Part shown: positions 16,444 to 29,000 of the stretch, in pieces | How the letters are laid out: every line of letters begins with the position of its first letter | Position numbering within the stretch: position 1 is the first letter of the stretch | Origin: Candidatus Altarchaeota archaeon | GTDB lineage: Archaea > Altiarchaeota > Altiarchaeia > IMC4 > QMZM01 | Length of the DNA stretch: 43,176 bases | Assembly (NCBI GenBank): GCA_030609775.1 | Contig: JAUWTD010000004.1 | Location: 1 to 43,176 of the forward strand | Direction of reading: 5' to 3' | Translations under genes and position numbers: made by a program | The notes under the pieces: model-generated | Seen by the model: the letters and a program-made list of their open reading frames with translations, nothing else | Told to the model about the DNA's origin: nothing | The model's database searches: none

Positions 16444-17019
16444 ATGCCCCTCGTAGATCCCATAAGGTTCAGGATTAAGGGAATGGAAGATAGGGACAGG
16501 GAACTTTTAGAGTATATGAGATTTGAGTTTAGGCGGGTTTATAATCATTATCTTAGGGTTATAAGGGAAACTGGAACACTCTCGAAGTCTGTGTTGGAGA
16601 AAAAGACAACAATTAATTCTAGAAGAAAGCATGTAGGTTACCCGATAAAAAGCGACATTCTTGCAAACACAAGACAGTGTGCGCGTGACAAAGCCGTTGA
16701 GTGTGTAAGGTTATATAATGACTTGAAAGAGAGGAATATGAGAACAGAGTTTCCTGAATTCATGTATGAAACATTAAATCCCAGGTTGAACTGGAGAGAC
16801 GGCTATAGGATAAATCCGGATGGAAGCATAAGAATCTCTGTGAAGAAAGGCAACCTCATACATGCAGAACTTGGCGGTCCGCGGGAAAACCTTGATTTAA
16901 TCAGGGGAGTATTTAACAGAAACACAGAATATAAGTTCACCACCGCTGAAATCTCCAGAGAGGATGAAGATTATTTTATTCATGTTAGATTGGATTCGAA
17001 TACGAGAGGTCTATTATGA
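16444..17019 (+). CDS. TnpB-like N-terminal half, no RuvC nuclease domain
   Basis: The 191-residue protein resembles the N-terminal (wedge and recognition) part of IS605 OrfB/TnpB. It has an opening strand IRFRIKGME; the hallmark FRRVYNHYLR (residues 30-39); the helix ANTRQCARDKAVECVRLYND that matches the region where TnpB reads LKNLETAYKNFF; a TEFPEF stretch where TnpB has VGFPRF; and a late strand EDEDYFIHVRL. Full TnpB is about 370-400 residues, and this ends exactly where the RuvC DxG strand should begin. No RuvC or zinc-finger remnant was found in the following DNA. The stop overlaps the giant gene start (ATGA). It may be a decayed transposase or a remnant kept as a nucleic-acid-binding regulator. 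The homology is recognised by motif only. Confidence 0.55.
   Translation: MPLVDPIRFRIKGMEDRDRELLEYMRFEFRRVYNHYLRVIRETGTLSKSVLEKKTTINSRRKHVGYPIKSDILANTRQCARDKAVECVRLYNDLKERNMRTEFPEFMYETLNPRLNWRDGYRINPDGSIRISVKKGNLIHAELGGPRENLDLIRGVFNRNTEYKFTTAEISREDEDYFIHVRLDSNTRGLL
17006..17010 (+). promoter_or_regulatory. Shine-Dalgarno site of the giant gene
   Basis: GAGGT lies five bases before ATG 17016, inside the end of the TnpB-like gene, and supports this start. A second in-frame ATG at 17049 is preceded by aggaagg and is an alternative start 11 codons later. Confidence 0.55.
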
Positions 17020-20000
17020 GGAGGACCCGTGAACATTGTAGGAAGGATATGGTGGGAAAATCCGGAAAGTCTTTATTAGGTATTCTCTATAATCGGGGAG
17101 ATGTCAATGGGGCGATACGTAATTTCAGGAAGGCAATAAAGCTGAATCCAAAAGAGGCCGAGTATTATTTGGCTTTGTGCAAGGCACTTAAGAAGTCAGG
17201 AGACGTTGACGGTGCATTGAAAGCATATAATAAAGCACTTAAGCTGAATCCAAAAATCAGTGACAAAGACATAGTGTTAAGCGAGAGTAAAGAGACAATA
17301 GTAGAGGATGTATCAGGTGAATCTTGGAAGGATCGCTCACTCTATGAGATAGATCATGCCTTTGAAGAAGAAAGATTCGTTGAGCAGCCGCTTTATGGAA
17401 ATGATACATTAGACAGATTGAAATCCATAAAGGATTTGATGGTTGAAGCAATTGAGAAGCTTGGTGAGTTGGATTTAGTGGAGGATATAGTCCAGGATGT
17501 AAGCCATATACATATATGTTTCAGATATAGTTGGGGGGATGACTATGTAAAAGGCTGGGAGAACATGTTAAAGAATAGGGAGGGGTCATTTTTATTCCAT
17601 CTCTATGAACTTGATCCGTCTAATCCAAATGATGATAGCAGGAATGTGAAAATAGATTTCTGCAAGGATTCTGTTTCTAATCCAGAGATTCTTCATGTCA
17701 GGGATTTATCAGATAATATACTTAAGACTGTTGCAGCAGGTGACATTGAGTTCGCTGAGCCGGAGGGATTCAGTGCATACATAACACATGGCAAAGAGTA
17801 TATTCTAAATGACCAATGCTTCGGTATAGAATGGGCTGCATCGTATTTCACAGACAAAAATAACATCAGAAAAATAGGTAAACTTGAAAAAAAGATAGAA
17901 AAGAATCCAAAGGATTCCATTCTTTACAATGAACTTGGGTTCATCTACTATAAGATAAAAGGTTATAGGGATGCAGTCAGGTGTTTTGAAAAAGCAATTA
18001 AATTAAACCCAAAGGATCCGCAGCTTCACTTAGCTCTGGGTAATGTTCTTTTGTATGACGGGGATTACTCTGGAGCAATGAGGGAGTTTAATAGGATTAT
18101 TGATAAAATTGAAAAGCTGGGGAAAGACGGCAGAACACCGCAACTTCAGGAGCAGAAAGGTGACGCCCATATGGGAAGGGCGAAAACTGCTATTCGAGGC
18201 CGGTTGTGGGATGGAAATCAGGTCAGAACAGAGATTATGAGAGGTGAGGCAGCGTATAAAGCTGCATCAAATGATCTGAAGGGAGCCATCAGGGATTATG
18301 ATAATGTTCTTAAGGGCTATTTTGGTGCGAAATCTGCGCAGGAGATTCTACAGATATTGGAGGATCCTAGTATTATAGGATCTAAACAAGAGAGGTTTAA
18401 GAGGGTTCTAGCAAAGAGAAATGAAGCCTCGATCATGCTGGAGCTTGCAGAAAAGGGTGTGTTCAGTACGCCTGAGCAGATCAGAAAATTCGCAAGTAGG
18501 GTGGATCATAATCTTGCTAATCCGAAAGGTAATGCTCTTTTTGTGAATGCTTTTGAGTCAGTACAACAGTTAAGGTTTCATGATGCAGCGATTGCGAAAG
18601 GGAATTTAGGGGATCAGTTCGCAAGACTCTACAGGAACATGGAGTCTCTTTCTAGGGAAGGTGTTAGTGTCGGAGAGCAGCTGGGGCATAAAAAGGGATT
18701 GCTCAAGAAAGCCAGGGAAACATTAAGTAAAGCTACTCGCAGTCAAGGTGACTTGAATTTAGCTGAGGGTGCAGGTATTGAAGAGATTATAAATGATGCC
18801 AGGAGGAGGGGTGCAAGCGAAAAAACCATTGAGAAGATAAAGAGGGATTATGCCAGGGGTTTAACAATAGAAGGAGAGGGGAGTGTGTGGGAGCTTCTGC
18901 GTGAGTCGGTTAAGACTCCGATAGCTACAAAGGAACAGCAGATGGCTGCGTTCCTGAAGGAGAATCCGGGAGCTACACAAGAATTTGTTGACAGTAACTT
19001 TGAGCATTTTAGGCGTGATTATGAAAAAGGTGAGGCAGGTATTTTAGACAGAAAAAAACAAAAAAAGAGACTTGCAATCAAGAAAGCATTGAAAAGAGCG
19101 TTGGGTGAGGATGGTAACCTGGCGTTTGATGCCGCCGTGAAAAGAAGACTTGATGAGGGTATGCAGATAGGTGAGGCGATAGATGGAGCTCTTTTGGAGT
19201 TGCGGGAAAGAGGAGATATCCGGAAGAGAATAGATGAGCAGCTTAAGAAAGTTAGACGCGGGAGCAGGGAGGAAGCACTCCTGAAAGCAGATAAGAAAGT
19301 TCTTGGTTTAACTGTAAAAGAAACCGCGTCTAAATCAGTCAGGAACATTGGAGAGTTTTTGAGTGATCGGAAGGATTTTTTAAGTGATCAGCACGCGGAG
19401 TTGTTTGTCAAAACAAAAAATGAGAGGAGTATAGCAAAAGAGATCAATAGGCTTGAGGCGCTTAAGCAGACAGACGATGTTAAGAAACAGCTTAAAACAC
19501 TCAGGAACCAATTGAAGGCTGAGGAGCTCTCAAGGATATGTAAATCAGAGATGGGCATCAACCTTACAGCAGAGGCGATAATTGAGTTGTATTCAGCCGA
19601 CGGCAACATAGATACAGTTAATTTCTCTGAGAAATTAACTGCAAAGGATGTTATAAAAAGGATTGAGATCTTCTCTGGAATCAGTGAGTCTTCCGGGAAG
19701 ATTAAATTGTCGCTGGAAAACAAACAGATTCTTGAGCTTTCCAAGAGTCTTGGATTGGATCTTTTAACAGAAGCAGACCAGCAGACATTAAAGTATGCAG
19801 TTGAAATGGCTGCCAAAGCCAGAGCAGATAAATCCAGATTATTTGAAGCATTAACTGACCAGGAGCTGGTAGAGCATTTCCATAGGTCTGCTAAGCATGT
19901 TTCTGAGGCATATAGCACACCTAAGAATAAGTTAAGTGTTAGAGATGCTTTTGCATGGAACACAAATGAAGTAACCAAGTTAGCATATAGTAAGGAAGGG

Positions 20001-23000
20001 GTAGGTGCAGGAGTTCTGAAAAATTTGAAGGTTTCTGATTCAGTAGTGGAGCAGTTTTGGTCTAAGAAGTTTGGTGAAGGCATATCATATAAATCGGTAG
20101 GTAAAGGAGATAATATTCATTATGTGCTTGTTGCCCCTGAGAATGCTTCAGCTGAAACTAAGAAATTGGTTAAGTTTGGTAATGAAATATTGAGGCGTTT
20201 GGAGAAGGTAAAAGGAGAGATCGATAATAAGCAGGGTTTGATAAAATTGAGGGAGAATCAAGCTGAAGCTATAGGGAAATTCCTTACAGATATTGGTAAT
20301 AGCACTATATATGAGCTTTCAACCGGGGCAGGTAAAACCGCTATTTTGATGCAAGCCGATCAGGCACTTCATCTTACTCACCCAAGTAATCCCTCAAAAA
20401 TGGGGGTGATGGTTTATGAAAGTATTGCCGGCGCCAGGGCGGCTTTGAGTTCTGCCAAGGTGCATGTTATGCTTAGGGAGTTTGGCATAGAAACTATTTT
20501 GCTTGATAAGGCGGCGTTGGATAATCCAGAGAAGGTTCTTAAGTGGATAAAAGCAATCGAGGCGAGAGGCCATAAAGTAGTTATTCTTACGGATTCAGCT
20601 AATCTTGGTTTTGAGAAAGGTAATCTTATCCTGAATGCAGATAAAAACCCGCGTCTTGCAAGAGAATATAAGAGGTTGTATGATAGGTTAACTGACAGAG
20701 TGCATTATAGCATAGATGAACCCCAGATCACGTTAAAAGGTGCATGCCAGGTAGGCGGCGGAGAGATTAGTTCATTTGAGGTTTATCCGGAGGTAGTTAC
20801 TGCATCAGAATCCGTCGACAAATTCTTTAAAACCATGAAGAAAAAAGGTCTTGGAATTGAGGTCATAGAAAAAAACAGTGATTATGTGATCTTAGAAAAA
20901 ATAGATGAAAGCGGTAGCGTATATGAAACCAGATTACCCGGAGAAAAGCTGTTAGATGAGTTTTTAGATCATGTAGGAGTCAAAAACAAAAAGAGGGCAA
21001 GGGAGTTGCTTCTTAAGAGGAATATATCTGACGGTGATCTTGAGGTTTTGCTCAGGGATTTTAAAACCAATGTAAAGATGACGAGTAAGGAGGGGGTAGT
21101 GAGTTATCTTACATTAGATGAGGTAATAAGTTCTCTTAAATCAAGGGTCAAGTATTCTGGTAAAGGATTTATAGAGGGTACACATTATAAATTGGATGGT
21201 AAAGGGGGTTTCACAATAATTTCTGAGGGCTCGTTTAAGTTACCTGAAAATCCGCTCTCTCAGGGAAATATTTATGATAATCTTGCAATGAATGCTGAAT
21301 TCGCAAGACAGAATGAGGCTTATCTGAAAAAACATGGAATTAAGTTTAAGATAAGTGCGGTTAAGGGTTCGTCAAGTAGCATAGAGACTAGTGTTATGGG
21401 GATTTTGGCAGCGAACGCTGCACGGGGGGGAACTGCGAATGCGTTCAGTGCAACTATTGGTCAGGTGATGGCGTCATTGGACAGCGGTATTCGTATGAAG
21501 AGCAATATTTTATCTGAGAGCGTGGCTAAAAGATATTTTGAAGGGGATGGATTCCTGCGCGTACGCTCAGAAAACGTTAACGCATTTAAAGAAGGTGGTG
21601 CAGAGGGTGTGCGTAAAGCCTTAAAGAAAGCCTTAGGTAAAAAGAAGACGCATGCGTTAGTCATGGGTGAGACCTTGGATGTGGATGACTCAATCATGCT
21701 AAAAGAGCTTAAGCGCAGAGCAAGTGAAACAGGAATGGATACCATAATCTCTAAGGAGGGCAGCGACAATCTTTTTGTTCTCAGAGACTCTAAAGGAAAT
21801 ATCATAAACTTCAGAGACGCGAACGGAAACCTCATAAAAGGGGATATGATGACTGATGCGCATCTTAAGGATTATCTGCCTAAAGCAAAGAAGGGGACGA
21901 TTGTTTGGGTTGGTAAAGGGCATGTTACGGGACAGGATATGGTGGCCAGTGTTCGCACTGCTTCTGAGTTGATGGGTTTGAAGTCGAAGGTGGGTTTTGA
22001 AACCAAATTTGTCGGAATATTTGGCAAGAAAACCTCTATGACCCGGTTTGGTCAGACCCTCGGCAGGATGCGTAACATGGATGTTCTTGCACATAGCCCG
22101 CATCTGAGGGAGATATATTTCCTGGAGTCTGCTGACCTGCTTTACACGCAGGATGGGGTGTCTAAGGTATCTATTAAGAAACTGAAAGGCCGGCTTTTTG
22201 GTAATGAGGCAATAGACACCCGGAACACGAATTTTGAGCATCAGAGTTATGCGATAAGGAATTCTGGCGCCACCTTGATCGATGACATGATAGATAAAAC
22301 AATGGAACGGATGTTTCGTGCCATGGATAAGGGTGATACAGCTGCAGCCAGGAAATTCCAGAATGAAATCACCACCCTTAAAGAGATGAGATCAGACATC
22401 CAGAAGAGGGCGTTTAAGGATGTGAATGTGAAAGCGGGGTTGACGCGGACTGTTGAGTATTGGGAGGGTGAAGCTAAGAGGATTCAGCAGATAATCCGGG
22501 AGGTTACAAATGATAAGGCGTTGATGAGTAGGCTTTCTGCAGAAAACCAGGGTAGGCTGATAAGCGAAACCAAAAAAGATATCACTCTTAAGAGATTGGG
22601 TGTGCGTAAGGGCACCCAGGATAGATTCTATGACAGCAGTTACCGTAGGTTGATGGAAGATGATGTCATGAAGACTCTTTCGGATTCGAAGAAAGCCCGG
22701 CTATCGGAAGCAAAAAGTAAGAGAACACGTTTCAAGGATCTTCTTGCTGATAAAAAATTCGTGGAGGGTCTCTCTGAGGTCCAGAAAAAGAGATTGTCTA
22801 GGTTAGCGGAAAGCGAAAAAAATTATGAGTTTGTTGTAAGAGACATAACGAAACCCGGTAAAGGCACATTTATGGCGATCGGACCCACTGAGGTTATTGA
22901 GGCCATACAAAAAAATGTTGCTGTCGGGGATGTTCGCAGATACACGCAAGGGTCTGCAGGCAGCGGCGAGATACTTCGGGTTATGGTTAATGATTCTTCT

Positions 23001-26000
23001 GCAGGCACTAAAAATGTTAAAAGCCTCAGTGAGCGCATTGAAAAGGTTTCAGGTAAGAAATCTGGTGAAGTTGCAAAAAAAATTAAGAGTTTAGAAACAA
23101 AATCAGATAAATTCCGAAAGACTGCAAGGAAATTTTTAAGAGACCCTAGAAATGAGACACGGGAATCTTTGGAAAAGGCAATGCAGGATTATAGTGATGC
23201 ATTTATGGATGTCAGGGATGGTTTAAATGAATCATATAATGAAATAGATCAGAGATCAGAGTCGGTGAAAAAAGACATTGAGAGAGTGCATCACACGTAT
23301 CTACATCTTCATGATGAGCTTGACCAAATTGAAAAAATTGGGAAAGGCGTAAAATCCGGTGGATTGACTCAGGATGTGCTGGTTCCATTAGCTGGGACCC
23401 TGTCGGCAGTGTATCTTGCATCAAAGATATCTGGGCAGCCTTCTTCGTTCTCTGATCCTTTGAGAAATGATCTGAAAAATATTTCTGTAGCATATGAAGA
23501 CTATAATAAAGCCGCCACCCCTCAGGAAAGACAGGTGAAGCTTACCAGGCTAGGGAAAGCAGTTGTACAATATAGAAGCAACATTGATGAAACGCAGGCA
23601 GGGAAAGAGTTATGGGATTTGGAGACTTCATTAAAGAAAAAGTCTGTTGCGGTCTCAGAAATCAGAGAGGATGTCAATAAACTGAATCAGTTATTAGAGC
23701 ATCAGATGCGGGACATAGAGGAAGTGACTCCCTGGATTATAACCAGCGCATATATTGGGGAAACGTCGCGTCCTGAAATTGATCTTGATGAACACCTGAA
23801 ATCCACTGAAAGATATGCAGGGGACACCAGAAAAGAGCTGGATGCGCTTAACGCAGATACTGTAGGCTTTGAAGGAAAAATCCATGAAATAAATAAAAAA
23901 ATAGCACAAATCAAAGAGAAGGAAGGTTCTATAGAAGAATTGGAAGAACATGGGATGCAGCTAAAAGAGCTTGAAAGAAAGGTTGATGAGAGAGACAGGG
24001 TAAAGGAACGGCTTTTTGCGCTTTATGATCGGCGACAGCGTTTAGAGTACCAGAAGGCTGAACAGTTTCTGAATGAGATATTAGGGGAAGGCGGAATCAA
24101 TGTTGAGGGCATATATGACCATAATGTTGGAAACTCCAAAAAAGAGGTTGAGAATAGGGTTAAAGCCGATATGGAAAGAAGGATTAAAGAGAACCTTGAG
24201 AAACTTGATAAGGGCGCATATAGAAGGACACATAGAAGATATTTGGACAGAACAGACGCAAAAACAACAATTGGATTAGAGGCTGACTTAAACAAAGGTG
24301 TTTTATCAACAGAATTAAGTGACATACTCAAAGAGAATGATTCAGATTTTAAGCATAGTATCATAAGGAAGGAAAAGGATGGGTGGGATATAACTGATGG
24401 AAAAGGGGATAAAACCTACATTATTCTGAAAAGAAAGGGTAGATTAAATGTTTATGTTAAGGAAACACCTAAGGTGGTGATCAATCAGGAGAATGAATCG
24501 TATTTTCAGGCAGGTTATGATACGAAACTTGACAGAGATACGATAGACACTACCTCAGAAGCAATCAAGAGGTTGCATGTCCTCAGAGAGATAGATAAAG
24601 ATACCTATGAGAAAGCACTTGATGCTATTGTAAGGCATGAGCTTTCTCACATATATGGCATAAGATATGAAAGGATACGGCACGAGTTAAAGAATTCGGA
24701 TATAGAATCAATTAAACAAACTGCACGTAGACATGGCATAAATGTTGAAAAACATGTCCACGAAGTTGAAGGTATGAAGTTGTCGGCTGATGAGAGGGAT
24801 GCCACATTAAAAAAGAACTTGATTAAGCCGTTCGAAAATGACGTATTTGATTGTCAGGCCAATGTTCAGGCATTGGATAATTTCTATGATAAAGACACTT
24901 ATCTGGAATACGCAGCTTACGTGGCAATCGGTTCTTCTTTTGTATCAGGTAAGTTAGAGAAAGCAGCAACTCCTATGGATATTAACTATTTCGAAAACAA
25001 TTTCCGACCTATTAAAACAGAGGTTTTATGGGATGCTGTTGAGAGAAATACCCAGATAAATAAGAAACTACGTGTGGGCTTATCTAAGGCCATTCAGGAT
25101 GGGCGGATTACAACAGTAAGTGAACATGGGATTGAAGGAGATATCCAAGCAACCCAAAAGAGGATAGATAGAACCAAAGCACAGCTCAGGGGTTTAAGTA
25201 AAGGGGAAGGAACCAAGTTAGAAAAGGATCTTAGGGGGATAGTAGAGAAAAGGAATGAGTTAGAGATTAGAAGATCTGGAGAAGACATAAAGGATGCGAA
25301 AAGTATTGCTGTAGCACAGGTTTCTGTAGAAGATAGGAATAGGTTTTTAGATGAGTTCGGATCTTATGTGAAAAATCAGAGCAGGTTAATTGAAGATAAG
25401 ACCGGGATAAAAGTCTCTGAAAAGGATACCCCGGTTTATTTAGAAGAGAATGCATTCAATGAGGGTCGGATAAAATTAGGTGAGCGGCAGGACAAAAATA
25501 TTATAGCAAGGGCAAGTGGCATATATCTGTCATCTGATGTGGTTGATAGATTAATATTCCTAAAAGAGGTTAGTCCCGGGGAATATGACGAGGTGATGAA
25601 AGCCGCTGCACACCATAATTTATCCCAGGTCTATGGTATGCAGCATCAGGGAGATGTGCGTAAATTAGACCGGGTTTACTCAGCAGAAGAATACATCAAT
25701 TATGCAGCTAACCGGAATCTTGCCGAGAGTATTGCATCGGATGCTCCAGGGGAATGGAATAAGCCGCAGAGTATTGGATTCATTGATCAGGCCTACAAGG
25801 GCGCAGATATTGTAACCATTGAAGAGATTTCCAGGAAGGAAGCTGAGATCAGAAGAGATCTAGGTGTGAGATTAACCACAGCCATAGGAAAGGGGGATAA
25901 ACTCGCAAAAATAGGGGATAAGTTGTTTGTTTCCACTCAACTAAAGGATGCGGTCAGGGATTCAGGTTGGACAAGTCACAGTGAAGTAAGTGAGATAAAA

Positions 26001-29000
26001 ATAGATCTAATAAATAAATATGGAATCAAAAATCAACAGGAATTGTCTCCGCTTATAGTAAAGGGGCTGCGTAGGGAAGGACTGGAAGCGGGCATAAATG
26101 TCGAAGAGAAATTATCAAGTAGCATAGAGAACAGGCTTAAAGTTATGGGTTTATCTGATTCTGATGCAAAATCAAGGGCTGAGGGTATATCTAAAGAGTT
26201 TCTGCGTAGCGGCAAAATAGATTTTTCGCCTGAGGAATCAACCGCACTCTATAATGCTCTGCTGCGTGATTCAGAGATATGGAAAACATCGGAAGGTGAA
26301 TTCAAAACCATTAGTTCTATGACCCAGGATTATTTTGGGGTAGAAGCCGGAACCTCAGAGATCTTGTGTTTGAGCGGAGAGGGGCATGATAAAGTCTCTA
26401 GAAAGATCGGGGAACGTCAGGGGTTAGGCGGGGAGGAATTAGAAAGGTTTGTTGAATCAAGGAAACCTGTTCAGGCGTACATAGTCTCAGATGATCGTGC
26501 AGGGAGTGAAAAGAAAACTATTGTCTTCAACATAGATTCAGACATAAATCTATCGACGGTGTTGTCTGCCGGAATTCATGAATTTGGCCATGAGGCAGTA
26601 GATAAAACACTTGGCAGTAGGACGCCGTCTGCTGAAACCTTAAGGAGTAATGTGCCGATAGCAACAACGTATGAGGGTCTTCCGGAGGATTTCGCTCAGC
26701 AGACTCTCCATAAGTTAAATAAATCATATAGTGTGGTTGGATTTGATTTGTTGTCGGTGAGTAGACAGGCTTCTGCTTTGGAGTCTGATGATCTGCCGCA
26801 TAAGTTGGGTGGTTCTTTGGTTGGGGTCTATAGGAAAAGTTTTTCTTCTAATGAGGAGTTCAGAGCGAAAGGTTATCCTGAATTGTTGAAGGTTTTGTCT
26901 GGTGAACAGAAGTTAGATGTGATTAAACCTGCAACTGAGTCAGTTAAAGCGGGGTTGTCTAAATCCACTCAGGATAGTAGAGCTCAGACAATCCAAGACC
27001 TCGGTGGATTCGAACAATGGAATTCTGCAACACAAAAAACAACCCCAAAGCAACAAGAAAAAACCCGTCAAAGACTGCTGGAACCCGTCATTGAAGCATA
27101 TGATGGAACAAGGATAACAACCAAACAGTTAGTAGACACAAAAAAAGTAGATCAGATCACCCAATTAGGAATAGATCAAGGTATCACTAATCCTTTAATT
27201 GCATTCGCTATTGTATCACTCGCAGGAGAACAAGGAACACATATAGACGAGGGAAAACAAGAGATCTTTAGGGAATTAAATCAAAGAAAAGATCTTCAAG
27301 AAAACCCCCTCATATCATATTATGCAACAGAAACAGTATTAAAACATGGAGTAACCGGGCTTCAGGCACTTGATAAATTCCATGAAGCAAACCCGGAAAC
27401 CATATCAGACACCGCATTCATAGCAAACGCCGACGCAACATTAAAGCAGGCAAAAGAGATAACCGTCACAACAAAACAAGAAAAACAGATCGTATCTGCA
27501 TTAGCACACATATACGTAACCCAATTCGGCGTGAACACGTTCACAGTAAACCAGATACAAGAAACAACCAGTAATTTAACACCCGCCGAAATAGATACAG
27601 CCTTAAACACACTGCATGAACAAAAGATAATAGTTTTGGACAGAGAACAACAAACAGTGTATTTAACAGATGGCACCACTCAAATATTCAGTGAAAATGA
27701 AGGGATACCTGCCACCCCCTCTAAAAAGGCTAGATTGTCTGGGATAACCCCTGGCGAGGTTAAACAAACAGAGAGGGATTTAAGTAAACTCCAAGGCAGA
27801 ATCTCTAGTCTTGTAGATGAGGTTCCCGAAGAGCAGAGAGGTATCCTCGAGTATTTGAGTGAAGAGGCTTCTGAGCCATATGATTTGATACAGATCGGTG
27901 AAGACAGTATCAACACAGACGAGATAAGAAACGTTGCAGATATTAGACGCAGGTATGACATTGAAAACCCGTTAATCGCATTAACTATCGCATCCCTTGT
28001 AACACATGAGCTGGAAGATGACAGACAGATAGCCTTGAAGAAACTAGATGAGAAAGAATGGTTGAGGGGTAATCTACTGCTCTCATATTATGCAACAAAA
28101 CTTGTTCTTGATAGAGGGGAAATTGGATTAGAAGCCCTTGAAGAGTTCTATGAATCATCTGGAAAAGAAAAGGTTGAAGGCTCAACAGATGCGATATTAG
28201 TGTCGAAGGCACATACGACATTTGAACAGGTCTCAAAGATTACAGGGGATATGTCAGAAAACGAAGAGAAGGTTGCTACTGCACTTGCCAGAGTTTATGT
28301 CAGTCAGGTGGGGGTTAACAGACTAAAATTCACAGACACGGAAAGGATGTCTGATCTTAGTCCGGAGGAGTTTGCAGCATCAATAGGTGGGTTAACCAAG
28401 AAAAAGATTATATCAGTAGATAAAAAAACCCATGAAATATTGTTTTCCAGAAAAGTTACAGAAAAGCTTGCTGTAGGTATACCTGCCTTCGAGGTGGCTG
28501 AAGAAAAGGTTTTTGTTTCTGAAAACCTGCGTATGAAACCAGATGAATTAGCAGCAAAGAAAGATTTTGAGGAAATGCATAAAAACCTCCAAAGTGAAGC
28601 CAAAGTAATTGCCAAGAGATATGGAATAAAAGGGGATTATAGTGAGGTGCTGGAGAGAGCAGGTTACAGATATGATCTAGGGAAGGAATATGGTGAAGTC
28701 AGAGTAGGTGACTTGGAGATCTATAAAACCAATATAAAAAGGAACATGTGGAATCTGCCTGCCACAGAGGCAGATATTGATGGCTTTATTCAGAAGGTCA
28801 CAGAAGCGGCTGAAGCCAAGGCAAAGAAACTAGATGAAAGCAAGGAACTGAAAAAGGAAGTCACCGCCTCGAAGATATTGGATACAGTTGGAGTAATGTC
28901 CCTCAGCGAGATTAATCGGGAGGAGTACGCAAAGGAACTTACAGATTCAGATATTACTGTAGAGCATCTCCTCCATGACGAGCTTGCGATAATAGGTAAC

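Noticed and set aside
16347-17019. Complete IS200/IS605 element
   Set aside because: There is a hairpin on the left and a TnpB-like half gene, but no TnpA, no RuvC domain, and no matching right-end hairpin before the giant gene begins.
22692-22706. First KARLS occurrence as a processing site
   Set aside because: It lies within a charged helix rather than at a block joint, and a similar KKRLS follows soon after, so chance similarity is likely.
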